From positions 49,676 to 113,675 of the forward strand of contig NZ_LAJG01000001.1 of assembly GCF_000970455.1 (NCBI RefSeq): a DNA stretch of 64,000 nt, given 5' to 3'. How positions within the stretch are numbered: the stretch's first letter is position 1; each line of letters opens with the position of its first letter. A program made the position numbers and the translations under genes. This document shows, in pieces, positions 36,893 to 47,254 of the stretch. The notes beneath the pieces are model-generated. The model was given only the letters and a program-made list of their open reading frames with translations. It did no database searches and was not told where the DNA came from. This DNA comes from Devosia soli (GTDB lineage Bacteria > Pseudomonadota > Alphaproteobacteria > Rhizobiales > Devosiaceae).

Positions 36893-38218
36893 ATGACTGA
36901 AAAATTCCGCCCCAACCTGCATTTTTCCCCGCGCTCCGGCTGGATGAACGATCCAAATGGCATGATCCGCAAAGACGGCGTCTGGCACCTGTTCTTCCAG
37001 CATGATCCCGACAGCATTGCCCACGGGCCGATGCATTGGGGCCACGCCACCAGCACCGATCTCGCCCATTGGGACGAACAGCCCGTCGCGCTCTATCCCA
37101 CCGATCTGGGCACCTGCTTTTCCGGCAGCGCCATCGAGACTGATGACGGGGTGAAACTCTTCTACACCGCCCATAGCCGCACCCCTGCGGGTGCGGACTA
37201 CCAGGTCCAGTGTCTTGTCCATGCCGATGCCGATGTCGGCGTTTTCGAGAGCGATGCCGCCAATCCGGTGGTGCCCAATCCCGGCCTGACGGCGTTCCGC
37301 GACCCCAAGGTCATCTGGCACGCCGCCAGCGGCAAATGGGTGATGCTGGTCACTGAAGGCCAGTCCATCGGCTTTTATGGCTCTGCCGATCTCAAGAACT
37401 GGACCCATCTCTCCAGCTTCGGTGAAACCCATGGCCGCCATAGCGAGGGCCCATGGGAATGCCCCGACATGGTGCCGCTGACGGCGCCCGATGGCAGCGT
37501 GGTCTGGGTGCTGATCGTCGGCCTCAATCCCGGCGGCTATGCGCTGGGTTCGGGTACCCAGTATTTCCTTGGCCAGTTCGACGGCACCACCTTCACCAAT
37601 GCCAATGGGCCCGATACTGAGCTCTGGCTCGACTATGGCCGCGACTACTACGCCGCCCAGTCCTTCTTCGAGCGCAACGGCACCGAGACACCCACCGCCA
37701 TCGCCTGGGCCAGCAACTGGCTTTATGCCCGCCAGACCCGTACCGAAGCGTTCCGTGGGGTCATGTCGCTGCCGCGCGAATTGCGACTGGTCGATACGCC
37801 GGATGGCCTGCGCGTCGCTTGCCACGTTCCGGCCATTGCGGAAGCCGGTATTGCCGAAGCCGTGCTGCCGGGCACCAACCGCACCGACCTCATGGCCGAT
37901 CTCAAAATCGGCGATGAACTGGTGATCACCCTGTTTGGTGAGCGTGAACCGAGCTTCATCGTCCACCGCGCCAGCAAGAACCGAGGCCGCATCCGCACCA
38001 TTCGCCATGCGCTCGACGGGCTCGACCACTTCGCTCATGACTATGCGGTCGATCTGCCCTGGCCCGAAAACGGCGTGCTCGATCTCACTGTCTATGTTGA
38101 TCGCGGCCTGGTTGAACTCAGCGCTGCCGATGGACTGGTGTGGATCACCAATCTGTTCTTCCCGGCCGATCCGGAAGCCCCGCTTGCCGTGCGCCTGCTG
38201 GAGCCGGCCAATGCGTAG
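36893..38218 (+). CDS. Glycoside hydrolase family 32 (sucrose/fructan hydrolase)
   Basis: 441 aa without signal peptide, so cytoplasmic. Five-bladed propeller with the GH32 residues: nucleophile Asp20 in GWMNDPNG, transition-state Asp in FRDPKV near 136, and acid/base Glu in WECPDM near 189. The C-terminal beta-sandwich (VDRGLVELSAADG) is present. It should split imported sucrose or fructo-oligosaccharides to fructose and glucose. The last 8 bp overlap the next gene. Confidence 0.94.
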   Translation: MTEKFRPNLHFSPRSGWMNDPNGMIRKDGVWHLFFQHDPDSIAHGPMHWGHATSTDLAHWDEQPVALYPTDLGTCFSGSAIETDDGVKLFYTAHSRTPAGADYQVQCLVHADADVGVFESDAANPVVPNPGLTAFRDPKVIWHAASGKWVMLVTEGQSIGFYGSADLKNWTHLSSFGETHGRHSEGPWECPDMVPLTAPDGSVVWVLIVGLNPGGYALGSGTQYFLGQFDGTTFTNANGPDTELWLDYGRDYYAAQSFFERNGTETPTAIAWASNWLYARQTRTEAFRGVMSLPRELRLVDTPDGLRVACHVPAIAEAGIAEAVLPGTNRTDLMADLKIGDELVITLFGEREPSFIVHRASKNRGRIRTIRHALDGLDHFAHDYAVDLPWPENGVLDLTVYVDRGLVELSAADGLVWITNLFFPADPEAPLAVRLLEPANA

Positions 38219-39590
38219 CCTTCTCGCCGCATTGCTCCTGGGCACGTGCACCACCGTTCAGGCGGCGCCGCTCTATTTCGCCGGCGAAGTGGCCGGCGTT
38301 GGCGATCCCAATCCCTTTTTCGAAGACGGCACCTATTCGGTGTTCTACCTGCAGAACCAGGGCCGCCACCCTTGGTTCGTGTCGCAGACATCCGATCTCC
38401 AGAACTGGTCCAAGCCCGTCAAAGCTGTCCCGGTTGGCGAACCGGGCGCGCCCGATTACTGGACCGGCAGCGGCAGTGTCATTGCCGACCCCACGGGCGG
38501 CTATCGCCTTTACTACACCGGCCACGATCCGGAAGGCAGGCCGAAGGAAGTCACCATGGAGGCCCGCGCCGCAACGCTGGTCGGGCCCTGGACCAAGATC
38601 CCCAAAACAACCTTCGCCGGCCTTCCCATTTATGACGAATGGGATTTTCGCGATCCCTTCGTGTTCTGGAACGAGGATGCCGACGCCTGGTGGATGCTGC
38701 TGACGACGCGGCATGACGGCAAGGCCGCCATCGGCCTATACACCTCTCCCGACCTGGGCAGCTGGACCCCCGCTGACCCGATCTACGCCGAAGAGTCGCC
38801 CCTCAATCTCGAAGTGCCCGACCTGTTCAGTGAGGGCGATGACTGGTTCCTGCTCTATTCCGACCAGCGCGACAGTTCCCGCCAGGTCCGCTATCTCACG
38901 GCTGCGACCAGCGTCGGGCCCTATGCCTATGGTCCCTACGATGCCCTGGATGGCCGCAGCTTCTACGCCGGCAAGTCCGCAGGCACGGGCGATGACCGCC
39001 TGCTGTTCGGCTGGGTGGCACACAAAAACCTGCGCAAGGACGCGATGAACCTCGTCTGGGGTGGCGATCTCATCATGCACGCGCTCAAGCGCACCGATGA
39101 TGGTGCCCTCGCGGTCAGCCTTCCCGAGGGCCTCGCCAACCAGTTCGATACCGCGCGCGCGACGCTGTCGCGGGAAAACCTCGAGATCGGCATACCCGAC
39201 ACGGCCTTGCGCGCTCGCGCCGCGCTTTCGGTCGAACCCGGTACCCGCTTCGGCCTCAGTTTCACCGCCACCAATTCGGGCCGAGTCAGCACGCTGGAAA
39301 TCGACACGGCCAAGGGCGAAGCGGCTTTTCTCCACAATAACGACCCCAATGGCGCGCCGCGCGTCGCCTTTCCGCCCAGCGCTGACGGGGCCTTCACGCT
39401 CGACCTGGTGGTCGATCCCGAACTGGGGCTGGGCGTCCTCTATATCAACGATTCTCGCGCCCTGAGCTTCCGCTACTATCGGGTGGGCGCCACCACTGTT
39501 TCGCTGTTCGCCGATGCCGGTTTCGCCACGCTCGATGGCACCGTTTCCCTGCGCAGCACCGATCGCACCGAGGAGAAGCCCAATGGCTGA
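38211..39590 (+). CDS. Secreted GH32-like hydrolase (levanase-type)
   Basis: 459 aa from ATG 38211, which overlaps the GH32 stop by 8 bp. Signal peptide MRSLLAALLLGTCTTVQA, so exported. The three propeller carboxylates are seen as GDPNPF (Asp32), FRDPF (near 146) and LEVPDLF (near 200), but the canonical WMNDPNG around the nucleophile is not kept. It may be a divergent GH32 or another clan GH-J/F member. It probably trims a fructan outside the cytoplasm before import. Overlaps the ATPase gene by 8 bp. Confidence 0.8.
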   Translation: MRSLLAALLLGTCTTVQAAPLYFAGEVAGVGDPNPFFEDGTYSVFYLQNQGRHPWFVSQTSDLQNWSKPVKAVPVGEPGAPDYWTGSGSVIADPTGGYRLYYTGHDPEGRPKEVTMEARAATLVGPWTKIPKTTFAGLPIYDEWDFRDPFVFWNEDADAWWMLLTTRHDGKAAIGLYTSPDLGSWTPADPIYAEESPLNLEVPDLFSEGDDWFLLYSDQRDSSRQVRYLTAATSVGPYAYGPYDALDGRSFYAGKSAGTGDDRLLFGWVAHKNLRKDAMNLVWGGDLIMHALKRTDDGALAVSLPEGLANQFDTARATLSRENLEIGIPDTALRARAALSVEPGTRFGLSFTATNSGRVSTLEIDTAKGEAAFLHNNDPNGAPRVAFPPSADGAFTLDLVVDPELGLGVLYINDSRALSFRYYRVGATTVSLFADAGFATLDGTVSLRSTDRTEEKPNG

Positions 39591-40587
39591 TGTCGTCTTT
39601 ACCGCCGTCCAGAAACGCTACGGCGCCGTCGAGATCATTCCCGGTCTCGATCTCACCATCCCCGATGGCTCCTTCACCGTCTTGGTCGGGCCGTCCGGCT
39701 GCGGCAAGTCCACCCTGTTGCGCATGATTGCCGGCCTCGAAGAGGTCTCGGGCGGCTCGATCCATATCGGAGGCGAAGACGTCACCACCCGCGATCCCTC
39801 CCAGCGTGGCATCGCCATGGTGTTCCAGTCCTACGCGCTCTACCCGCATATGAGTGTCGCCGACAATATCGGCTTCGGCCTCAAACTCTCGGACATGCCA
39901 AAGGCAGAGATCGCGACGCGGGTGCAGGATGCGGCAGACACGCTGCAGCTCACTCATCTGCTCGATCGCAAACCTAAACAATTGTCCGGCGGCCAGCGCC
40001 AGCGCGTCGCCATTGGCCGCGCCATCGTGCGCAAGCCAAAGGTGTTCCTGTTCGACGAACCGCTGTCCAATCTCGACGCGGCCCTGCGTGCCCAGATGCG
40101 CGTCGAACTGGCCGAACTGCACAGTCGCATCGGCGCCACGATGGTGTACGTCACCCATGACCAGGTGGAAGCCATGACCATGGCCGACCGGATCGTGGTG
40201 CTCAAGGATGGCCATATCGAGCAGGCCGGCGCGCCGATGGAGCTGTACCGCAAGCCCGCCACGCCATTCGTCGCCGGCTTCATCGGCTCCCCGAAGATGA
40301 ACTTCATCACCGGAGAGGAAGCCAGGAAACTGGGCGGCGACACGGTGGGCATTCGTCCCGAGCACTTGCGTATCACCGCGGACGCTCAGTGGCAGGTTAC
40401 GGTCCGCCACGTCGAACACCTGGGCAGCGAGACTCTAATCTATGTGACTTCGGATTCTCTGGGGCCGCTTACGATCAAGACCGAGGGCGATATCGGCATA
40501 GATCCGGGGCAACAGGTTCGGGTTGGATATGACTCCGCCGATCTGCACCGATTTAAGTCCGGCGCGAGAGCGGAAGTCTACACCTGA
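39583..40587 (+). CDS. Sugar ABC transporter ATPase (MalK/UgpC type)
   Basis: 334 aa. Walker [13 protein letters not shown]-loop QSYALYPHM, signature [14 protein letters not shown], Walker [14 protein letters not shown], switch His in VTHDQVEAM, then a C-terminal OB/TOBE domain (GIRPEHLRI). Energises the importer at 33810-36890. Last gene of the fructan operon; no clear terminator follows. Confidence 0.94.
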   Translation: MADVVFTAVQKRYGAVEIIPGLDLTIPDGSFTVLVGPSGCGKSTLLRMIAGLEEVSGGSIHIGGEDVTTRDPSQRGIAMVFQSYALYPHMSVADNIGFGLKLSDMPKAEIATRVQDAADTLQLTHLLDRKPKQLSGGQRQRVAIGRAIVRKPKVFLFDEPLSNLDAALRAQMRVELAELHSRIGATMVYVTHDQVEAMTMADRIVVLKDGHIEQAGAPMELYRKPATPFVAGFIGSPKMNFITGEEARKLGGDTVGIRPEHLRITADAQWQVTVRHVEHLGSETLIYVTSDSLGPLTIKTEGDIGIDPGQQVRVGYDSADLHRFKSGARAEVYT

Positions 40588-40805
40588 CCTGCCCAATCCG
40601 CCTGCGAGCGTACAACCCCTGCGCCTCGGTGACTGTCGGAATTTGCATTTGCTCGCTTGCCCATCACGCACCATCGACCCCCCAACCTCAACTGGCCGCA
40701 TCCATACCGGCATTCGACAAAAGCTGCCTGTCCGCTACTGATGCGATGGACGGCTCTCCTCCCCCCTGCGGTAAGATCGCGGGGCTAGAGCTGAGGAGAG
40801 CTGTG

Positions 40806-41727
40806 ATGGGCAACATTACGACGATTGGTCTGGATATCGCGAAGTCAGTGTTTCAAGTACACGGGGTGGATGCAGCGGGCGAGATTGTCGTCCGGCGGAA
40901 GCTGACGCGTGGGCGTGTGTTGGCGTTTTTCGAGAAGCTCCCGCGATGCCTAGTGGGGATCGAAGCCTGCAGCTCCTCACATTATTGGGCGAGAGAGCTC
41001 ACCGCCCGAGGACATGATGTTCGACTGCTGCCGGCACAGTACGTGAAGCCGTATCTGAAGCGGCAGAAGAACGATGCAGCCGATGCTGAGGCCATCTGTG
41101 AGGCAGTGACTAGGCCCACCATGCGCTTCGTGCCGATAAAGTCGCCCGAGCAGCAAAGCGTGATGATGTTGCACCGGGTGCGGTTGATGCTCAACCGTCA
41201 GCGCACGCAGATATCGAATGCGTTGCGGTCTCACCTGGCGGAGTCGGGGTCGTTGCGCCGATCGGCCGCAATGGTGTCGAGCAACTGCTCCTCGTCGTCA
41301 ATGACGAGAACGAAACCAGGGTGCCGTCTGACGCACGGCAGTGCTTGCGCATGCTCGAGGCGCAGCTCCGGGTCGTGAAGGAGCAGATTCTCGAGAACGA
41401 TCGCCGCGTGCGTGCGAGCGCACGTGAGACCGAGCTTGGTCGGCGGTTGATGGAGATCCCGGGTGTAGGCCCGCTGCTGGCGAGCGCGTTTGTCGCCACC
41501 GTCGCCGATCCGCATGCGTTCAGATCTGGGCGTTGCCTCTCTGCCTGGATCGGGTTAGTGCCCAAGCAAAACTCCAGTGGCGGCAAGGAAAAGCTCGGCA
41601 GCATATCCAAAGCCGGCAATTGCTACTTGCGCCAAATGCTGGTGGTCGGAGCAATGGCGGTCATCCGCTTTGCTGAGCGCAACGGCACCAAGAGGCCGTG
41701 GCTCGTGCAACTGATGGCGCGGCGAAC
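40806..41727 (+). pseudogene. IS110 family transposase, frameshifted and truncated
   Basis: Starts MGNITTIGLDIAKSVFQVHG with the DEDD-type N-terminal domain (GIEACSSSHYWAREL, NDAADAEAICEA). At about 41243 one base is missing, and the protein continues in another frame as VVAPIGRNGVEQLLL and the transposase_20 domain (MEIPGVGPLLASAFVATV, GNCYLRQMLVVGAMAV). Homology ends near PWLVQLMARR (41727), so about 30-40 residues and the 3' end of the element are lost. An inverted repeat GCTCTCCTC/GAGGAGAGC precedes the gene (40753-40803). Confidence 0.8.
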
Positions 41728-41754
41728 TTTTACGATTTGTCCAACGGCGTCTAT

Positions 41755-42040
41755 GCAGCCGCATTGCATCAACCCAATCGGTTTGAACCGGGTAAGCAAG
41801 CTCGAGTTGAGTGCTGCGCCTCTCACTCAAATCCAATGCGATCTCTGCGAAGCGACTTGTGTCCAGATAGAGCATGGCCCATGCGCGTGTTTTGCCATCA
41901 AAGGGGTGCTCCGATTTGGACCTCGCCAGGATTGACCGCGATGACGTCTCCGCGGATAGCTTCAACTGCCCCATGCCGCTCGAGGAGCGCTGCGCGCCGG
42001 ACAACACTACTCCGACACCGAACTGATCGTGGTTTCGTCT
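41755..42040 (-). pseudogene. AraC regulator sensing-domain remnant
   Basis: Reading on the minus strand gives HDQFGVGVVLSGAQRSSSGM, then in a second frame AVEAIRGDVIAVNPGEV, then back to DGKTRAWAMLYLDTSRFAEI and ALDLSERRSTQLELAYPVQTD. This follows the intact AraC at 10740 residue by residue (GVILSGAQRS, DVITVNPGEVHDG, RTWAMLYIDPDQLAEIALDL). Two frameshifts are needed; the HTH is replaced by the truncated IS110 end. The first 30 bp overlap the 3' end of the hydrolase gene. Confidence 0.75.
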
Positions 42041-42942
42041 GCATACCCTTCCAGGAAGGGTATAGCAAAGTCACTGACCAGCGGTGAGCCCACAATCTCG
42101 TAGTGGGTTTGGTTCGGGATAACGGCCAAACGGCTGGCGCCGACATTCTCGCGCCGCCAGCCCCCCTCATCCGCTCCGCCCCCGAGCAGCTCGAAGAACT
42201 CCACGGCCTTGGCTATGCGGATGGAATCCCAGTCGGCGTAGATGAGCAGTGTCGGTGCCTTGACCTCGGGTATTTCCGCACTCCAGTCGTAGTCTTGAGA
42301 CAAGAGACCGCCGATTTCTCTCACCGCCTCTACCCAGGTATCCGCGCCTGCTTGAGCTTTTCTCACATAGGTCTCGTGAACCGGCGTGCCGACCAAGCTC
42401 TCGGCGGCAGTGTCAGGGTCGGCGCCAATGCCTCTCATGCCGTCGAAATTATAGTCATGCCAGTTCGAAAAAGCGAAGGCGGCTGAGACGATCACCAGTC
42501 GATCGACGACGTCCGGGTGGTCGATGGCGAGCCGCAGGGCGGTGGCGCCAAGCGAATAGCCCATCACATCGGCCTTCTCGTGTCCGAGAGCCTTGATCAA
42601 CTCGGCGATGTCGGTCGCCATAGCTTCGAAGGTCATCGGGCGGCCGAGCGCACCGGTTCCGCCGTGGCCTTGTAGGTCGACTCCGATCACCTGCCGATGC
42701 TGGGCAAGGCGGGCGATGTTGGGACCGAATGCTTCCAGCCAGCTCAGGCCGCCGTGGAGCAGGATGAGCGGCTCGCCTTCCCCATAGATCTGGTACCACA
42801 CCTGCACGCCGTTCACGGCGGCATAGCCGCTTTCGGTTGGTTCCGGCACGTCTGACATTGCAGCCTCCTGGGCGGTAATGGGAAAGGCAGCAGCGACAGC
42901 CATTGTCGCGGCAGTGATATTAGTCCATCGATCAGGCACCAC
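42007..42942 (-). CDS. Alpha/beta hydrolase
   Basis: 311 aa; an N-terminal hydrophobic stretch (ATMAVAAAFPITAQEAA) could be a signal peptide, or the protein may start at MSDVPEP. Oxyanion HGG, nucleophile elbow MGYSLGAT, acid in LLIYADWDSI and catalytic His in NQTHYEIVG. The last nine residues (DETTISSVSE) are encoded in DNA that in another frame encodes the AraC remnant, so the native C-terminus may have been replaced by recombination. Substrate unknown. Confidence 0.82.
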   Translation of the reverse strand: MVPDRWTNITAATMAVAAAFPITAQEAAMSDVPEPTESGYAAVNGVQVWYQIYGEGEPLILLHGGLSWLEAFGPNIARLAQHRQVIGVDLQGHGGTGALGRPMTFEAMATDIAELIKALGHEKADVMGYSLGATALRLAIDHPDVVDRLVIVSAAFAFSNWHDYNFDGMRGIGADPDTAAESLVGTPVHETYVRKAQAGADTWVEAVREIGGLLSQDYDWSAEIPEVKAPTLLIYADWDSIRIAKAVEFFELLGGGADEGGWRRENVGASRLAVIPNQTHYEIVGSPLVSDFAIPFLEGYADETTISSVSE

Positions 42943-43740
42943 CGCGTGATATCAGCCCGCAACCACAAGATTTAGGTGGCCGGCAAGGCGGGCTGAAAGG
43001 CAGTCGAGGCCCGCAATAGCCGCAAGTCCTTTGAACGCTGCTGTATATCGCCCGATCCGTGGACGATGGTCCGTTTTCCGGATGGCTCTAAAGCCGCGCC
43101 ATAACTGCTGACTTGAGATGGGGCTGGCTAAGATGCCGGCCGCAACGGTCGCGCGAAGCTGACCTGGAATGACTGTGAATCAACAGAAGCATGGTGTGCC
43201 CGCCAGCTAGCGGCCGGCCCCGCAAGGCTAAACCGGGGGCGGATGCCCAGGACAAAGCCGGCCTCGTATCGGACCTGACCACCAAGTTGGCGGTCGGACT
43301 TACACTGCCGTCGCGACCTCTTCCGGCAACCTGGACGGCCACCCGGCGCCGATGGAGTATGCCGAGCTTACTGCGCATTGCTGTATGGTATGGCGAGGCC
43401 GTGGCGGGATGTCTCCCTAGATCGTTTAAGCGCAATAACCACACGGTGCCGGTGGCGCCAGGCCGCAGGCCGGTGTTCAACGCCGCCGACCTGCTGGCGG
43501 GCGCCCTCTATGGTTTCGGCATCCCTCTATATCCTGGAAGAGGATCCCTGTCTCTCGGTGGTCCTTACAACCACCGTCTCCTCAGCGAGCTTGCCTCACA
43601 CTCAGAGCAAGCCCGATTACTTGTGCTTTTTGGAACTCGCGGGCTCTCGCCAATGACCAAGATGGTTGTGAGTCGACGGTCGGCTGTGCGCCCCATTTTG
43701 GACGTTTGGGCCGCCTTTCAAACTTCCTGAAAGCGGACGT
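42943..43740. other. Gene-free stretch
   Basis: About 800 bp between the hydrolase start and the GAF remnant. Open frames exist on both strands, the longest giving a 179-residue reading on the plus strand, but none has a recognisable family, good ribosome site or plausible composition. Probably decayed DNA. Confidence 0.4.
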
Positions 43741-43744
43741 GCCG

Positions 43745-44110
43745 TTCAAGTCTAGGGGATGGCAATGTGCTAGCGCCGTCAAGTCCTCCAGCAGGCCCAA
43801 TTCCCGCGCGGTCATGGTTCGCGGTGACGTATCGATGGCGCATACCGGGCCCAAAGTGTATCCCTCTGAAGAGACCAAGGGATAGCCCGCAAAAAACCTG
43901 ATATGGGGATCACCAGTGACCAGCGGGTTGCTAGAGAACCGCAGGTCCCGGGCCGCCTCGGGGACCACCATTGCGCTTTCCTCCAGCATCGTGTGGGCGC
44001 AGAAAGAGGCCGAGCGTGGCGTCTCTCCAACCCTTAGCCGAACCAGCGACTTAAACTACTGGCGCTCTTCGTCGACGAGGGTGACTACTACAATGGGAAC
44101 GTTCAGGGCG
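43745..44110 (-). pseudogene. GAF-domain signalling protein fragment
   Basis: Minus-strand reading PIVVVTLVDEERQ, in-frame TAG, FKSLVRLRVGETPRSASFCA, then NPLVTGDPHIRFFAGYPLV and GPVCAIDTSPRTMTARELGL. In homologous GAF sensors the stop position holds Trp (RQWFKS), so a TGG to TAG change is likely. No kinase or cyclase output domain follows. The protein is truncated on both sides. Confidence 0.7.
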
Positions 44111-44357
44111 CGGCAATAATTCTCGTCAGCCGATCGAGGAATCCTCCGCGTCCGTGTCGAGAATATCGTGCTTTCGCTAGATCTGGAGGCGTTCGGCCTC
44201 ATCTGGATTCAAAGGCGCCGCCACACCCTCTAGCTCCTGTCCCGCGTTCCAGACATAGTCCGATCCGACTAACAAACTCCAGCTGATTGGTCGCCGTGAA
44301 TCCGACTCCGTCGCTTGGAAATCGCTTCTGACAAGACGATTGAGAGGGCCTTGGCCA

Positions 44358-45371
44358 CTAGCGAGCCGGATCGATCCTGGCGCCTTTCGCATCAAACCGG
44401 AGGATGACCTGCTCGCTCGCCTGAAGCACGACGGCGTCGCCATGCTCGAACGCTGCAGTGCCCGGTAAGCGGGCGATCATCGGCTCTTCCAAGCCGATGT
44501 CCACATAAACATAGGACTCCGAGCCTAGGTGTTCCGTGCGCAGTACCGTTCCCGCCCAACCATTTCCACTGGTGGCGACCGTAAGTTGTTCAGGACGCAC
44601 GCCGATCGTGGTGGCAGCAAATCCTGCCGCATGTTTGCCAGTGAGAAGGTTCATCTTCGGCGACCCGATGAACCCTGCGACGAACAATGACGCGGGGCGT
44701 TCGTAGAGCTCCAGTGGCTTGCCCACCTGCTCGATCCGGCCAGCATTGAGTACGACGATTCGGTCGGCCAGGGTCATGGCTTCGACCTGATCGTGCGTCA
44801 CATAGATCATCGTAGTGTCGGGGAGCGATTGCTTCAGAGTCGCAATTTCAAGGCGGGTCTGCACACGCAGGGCCGCGTCCAGATTGCTCAACGGTTCGTC
44901 GAACAAGAAGACCTTTGGATCCCGCACGATGGCGCGGCCGATGGCGACGCGCTGGCGCTGGCCGCCGGAAAGCTGTCGCGGCAATCGGTCCAGCAGGGAC
45001 TCCAGCTGCAGTTTGCGGGCCGCATCGCGCACCTTGGCATCGATTTCCTCTTTGCTCAGCTTCTGGATCTTGAGCGCATAGGCCATGTTGTCGAACACGC
45101 TCATATGGGGATAGAGCGCGTAAGACTGGAATACCATGGCAATGCCGCGACGGGACGGCGCCACATTGGTCACATCCATGCCATCGATCTGCAGAGTGCC
45201 GCCGCTGACCGTCTCCAGCCCCGAGATGCACCGCAGCAGAGTCGACTTGCCGCAACCCGAAGGTCCGACAAATACCACGAATTCACCGGATGGGATCTCC
45301 AAGTTCACATTCTTGAGGATGTCGAAGGCGCCGAAGCGCTTGTCGAGATTGCGGATCATGAGTTTGGCCAT
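44358..45371 (-). CDS. Sugar ABC transporter ATPase (MalK/UgpC type)
   Basis: 337 aa. Walker [12 protein letters not shown], signature [14 protein letters not shown], Walker [23 protein letters not shown] and a TOBE-type C-terminus (GVRPEQLTV). Last gene of the second sugar operon, 19 bp after the dehydrogenase stop. Similar in layout to the ATPase at 39583 but a distinct sequence. Confidence 0.94.
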   Translation of the reverse strand: MAKLMIRNLDKRFGAFDILKNVNLEIPSGEFVVFVGPSGCGKSTLLRCISGLETVSGGTLQIDGMDVTNVAPSRRGIAMVFQSYALYPHMSVFDNMAYALKIQKLSKEEIDAKVRDAARKLQLESLLDRLPRQLSGGQRQRVAIGRAIVRDPKVFLFDEPLSNLDAALRVQTRLEIATLKQSLPDTTMIYVTHDQVEAMTLADRIVVLNAGRIEQVGKPLELYERPASLFVAGFIGSPKMNLLTGKHAAGFAATTIGVRPEQLTVATSGNGWAGTVLRTEHLGSESYVYVDIGLEEPMIARLPGTAAFEHGDAVVLQASEQVILRFDAKGARIDPAR

Positions 45372-45390
45372 GGGGCTTCTCCGGGTCGGC

Positions 45391-46422
45391 CTAGCGGACG
45401 AACACGGCCTTTTCGGTTTCGCGTTGATCGAAGAGGCGGAAGGCGGTCTCGGCTTCGTCGAGCCGGAACGTGTGGGTCGCGAGGCGTTCGAGGTCGATCT
45501 TGTGGGTCGACAGGGTGGACAGGATGTCCTGGTATTCGTTGATGCCGAAATACCAGGAACCCAACACGGTCAGCTGCTTGCGGATCAGCTGGTCGCTGGG
45601 ACGGATGGTGGTCTGGGCATTTTCGCCGACAAAGGCCATGCGGCCGAGCGGGGCCAGCGCGTCGAGCGCCATGTTGTGCGCGGCGGTGTTGCCCGAGCAG
45701 TCAATGGCGCCTGTGAGTCCTTCGCCGGAAAATTCTCTGATGGCTTCGGCTGCCTGTGGGTCGGTGGGGTCGAGTACGAGGTCAGCGCCGAGCTTTCTGG
45801 CAAATTCCCGCCGTTCGGCGATGGGATCGAGAGCCACGACCTGCCCTCCCAGTGCCTTTGCCGCGAGCACGCCGGCTGAGCCCATGGGACCAAGACCCCA
45901 GATACCGATGCGCGAGAGGCCGTTGACACCGACCTTGCGGCACGCGGAGAACAGCGTGCCGAATGCGTCGGTGGAGATGGCCGCAGCCACAGCGGACATA
46001 TGGTCCGGCACTTTCAGCAGGTTGCGCGCCGGCACCTTGATGAACTCGGCATTGCCGCCATCATAAGTGAAGCCGAGGCACTTCCATTTGGGACAGAGGT
46101 GCATGTCGCCGCGCCGGCAATGGGCGCAGACGCCGCAGCCAATGGCGAGGTAGACGGCGACGCGATCGCCCACGGCAAATTCGGTCACCGCTTCGCCCGT
46201 GGCGACAACGGTGCCTGCCGGTTCATGCCCGCAGACGAAGCCCCCGGTCGCATCCCCTCCCCCGACGACGGCATTGCCGTAATAGAGGCTGAGATCGCTG
46301 CGGCAGATGCAGGAGGCATGCATTTCGAGCAGCACGTCGTCCGGGCCAACCTCGGGCACGGGGATAGAGCGGATTTCTACCTGCTTGTTGCCGGGCAGGA
46401 AGACGGCTTGCATCTGGGACAC
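45391..46422 (-). CDS. Zinc-dependent alcohol/polyol dehydrogenase
   Basis: 343 aa from a GTG at 46420-46422, which has AGGAGA 6 bases upstream; an ATG 9 bp later is the alternative. Catalytic zinc ligands in SCICRSDL and GHEPAGTV; structural zinc in [15 protein letters not shown]. Rossmann motif [20 protein letters not shown] binds NAD(P). The medium-chain family includes sorbitol, threonine and other polyol dehydrogenases. Encoded within a sugar importer operon, it probably oxidises the imported polyol or sugar. Confidence 0.9.
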   Translation of the reverse strand: MSQMQAVFLPGNKQVEIRSIPVPEVGPDDVLLEMHASCICRSDLSLYYGNAVVGGGDATGGFVCGHEPAGTVVATGEAVTEFAVGDRVAVYLAIGCGVCAHCRRGDMHLCPKWKCLGFTYDGGNAEFIKVPARNLLKVPDHMSAVAAAISTDAFGTLFSACRKVGVNGLSRIGIWGLGPMGSAGVLAAKALGGQVVALDPIAERREFARKLGADLVLDPTDPQAAEAIREFSGEGLTGAIDCSGNTAAHNMALDALAPLGRMAFVGENAQTTIRPSDQLIRKQLTVLGSWYFGINEYQDILSTLSTHKIDLERLATHTFRLDEAETAFRLFDQRETEKAVFVR

Positions 46423-46435
46423 GGAATTTCTCCTG

Positions 46436-47254
46436 TTACTTGACGGCGCCGGCGGTGAGGCCGCGCACAAAGGATCGCTGCATGGCGAGGAACAGCACGA
46501 CGAGGGGCGCAAAGGCGATCAGACCTGCAGCGGCAATTCCGCCATAGTCGACGCCGTAGCGGCCCTGGAGGCTGGCCGCCCCCACCGTCAGCGGCTTGAG
46601 ACTTTCGGTCTGGAAAACCACCAGCGGCAGCAGGTATTCCTGCCAGGCGAAGAGGAAGGTGATCAGCCCCAGGGACATGAGGCCGGGCTTGACCACCGGT
46701 ACGACGATGGTGAGGAAAATCTTGAACAGGCTCGCGCCATCCATCACCGCCGCTTCGATGAGTTCGTCTGGCACGTCCTGCATGACAGTGCGCATCATGA
46801 AGACCGAGAACGGCATCAGCAGCGCGGCCTGAGGCAGGATCACGCCGATGCGGTTGTCGATGAGGCCAAGGGCCTGCAAATTCCCGTAGAGCGCCACGAT
46901 CACCGAAGGTGCCGGGACAACGAGGCCGGCGAGGAACAGGCCGAAGAGCACTTCGCGGCCCCGAAAATTCATCTTGGCGAAGGCAAAGCCCGCCAAGGGC
47001 GCCGTCAACACCACCAGAACGGTGACGCTGACCGCGGTGATGACGCTGTTCATGAAGTAGGTGGCAAAACCCGCTTCGCTCCAGATGCGGGCAAAATTGG
47101 CGAAGTTGATCGGCCAGCTCAGGGTCAGCGGTCCGGAAAACAGGTCCGCCTCGCTACGGATGGCAGCCAGGAAGACCAGGTAGACCGGCACCAGCGCATA
47201 GAGCGCGAAGACCAGGAGGATCAGGTTCTGAACGAGGCGGGTACTTTTGGTCAT
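46436..47254 (-). CDS. Sugar ABC transporter permease (MalG-type)
   Basis: 272 aa with about six membrane segments and the EAA loop ELIEAAVMDGASLFKIFLTIVVPV. Its ATG overlaps the stop of the partner permease (ATGA). 13 bp precede the dehydrogenase start. Confidence 0.92.
   Translation of the reverse strand: MTKSTRLVQNLILLVFALYALVPVYLVFLAAIRSEADLFSGPLTLSWPINFANFARIWSEAGFATYFMNSVITAVSVTVLVVLTAPLAGFAFAKMNFRGREVLFGLFLAGLVVPAPSVIVALYGNLQALGLIDNRIGVILPQAALLMPFSVFMMRTVMQDVPDELIEAAVMDGASLFKIFLTIVVPVVKPGLMSLGLITFLFAWQEYLLPLVVFQTESLKPLTVGAASLQGRYGVDYGGIAAAGLIAFAPLVVLFLAMQRSFVRGLTAGAVK

Noticed and set aside
43191..43730. 179-codon plus-strand frame upstream of the GAF remnant
   Set aside because: No ribosome site, family resemblance or plausible composition; it overlaps the antisense GAF fragment.
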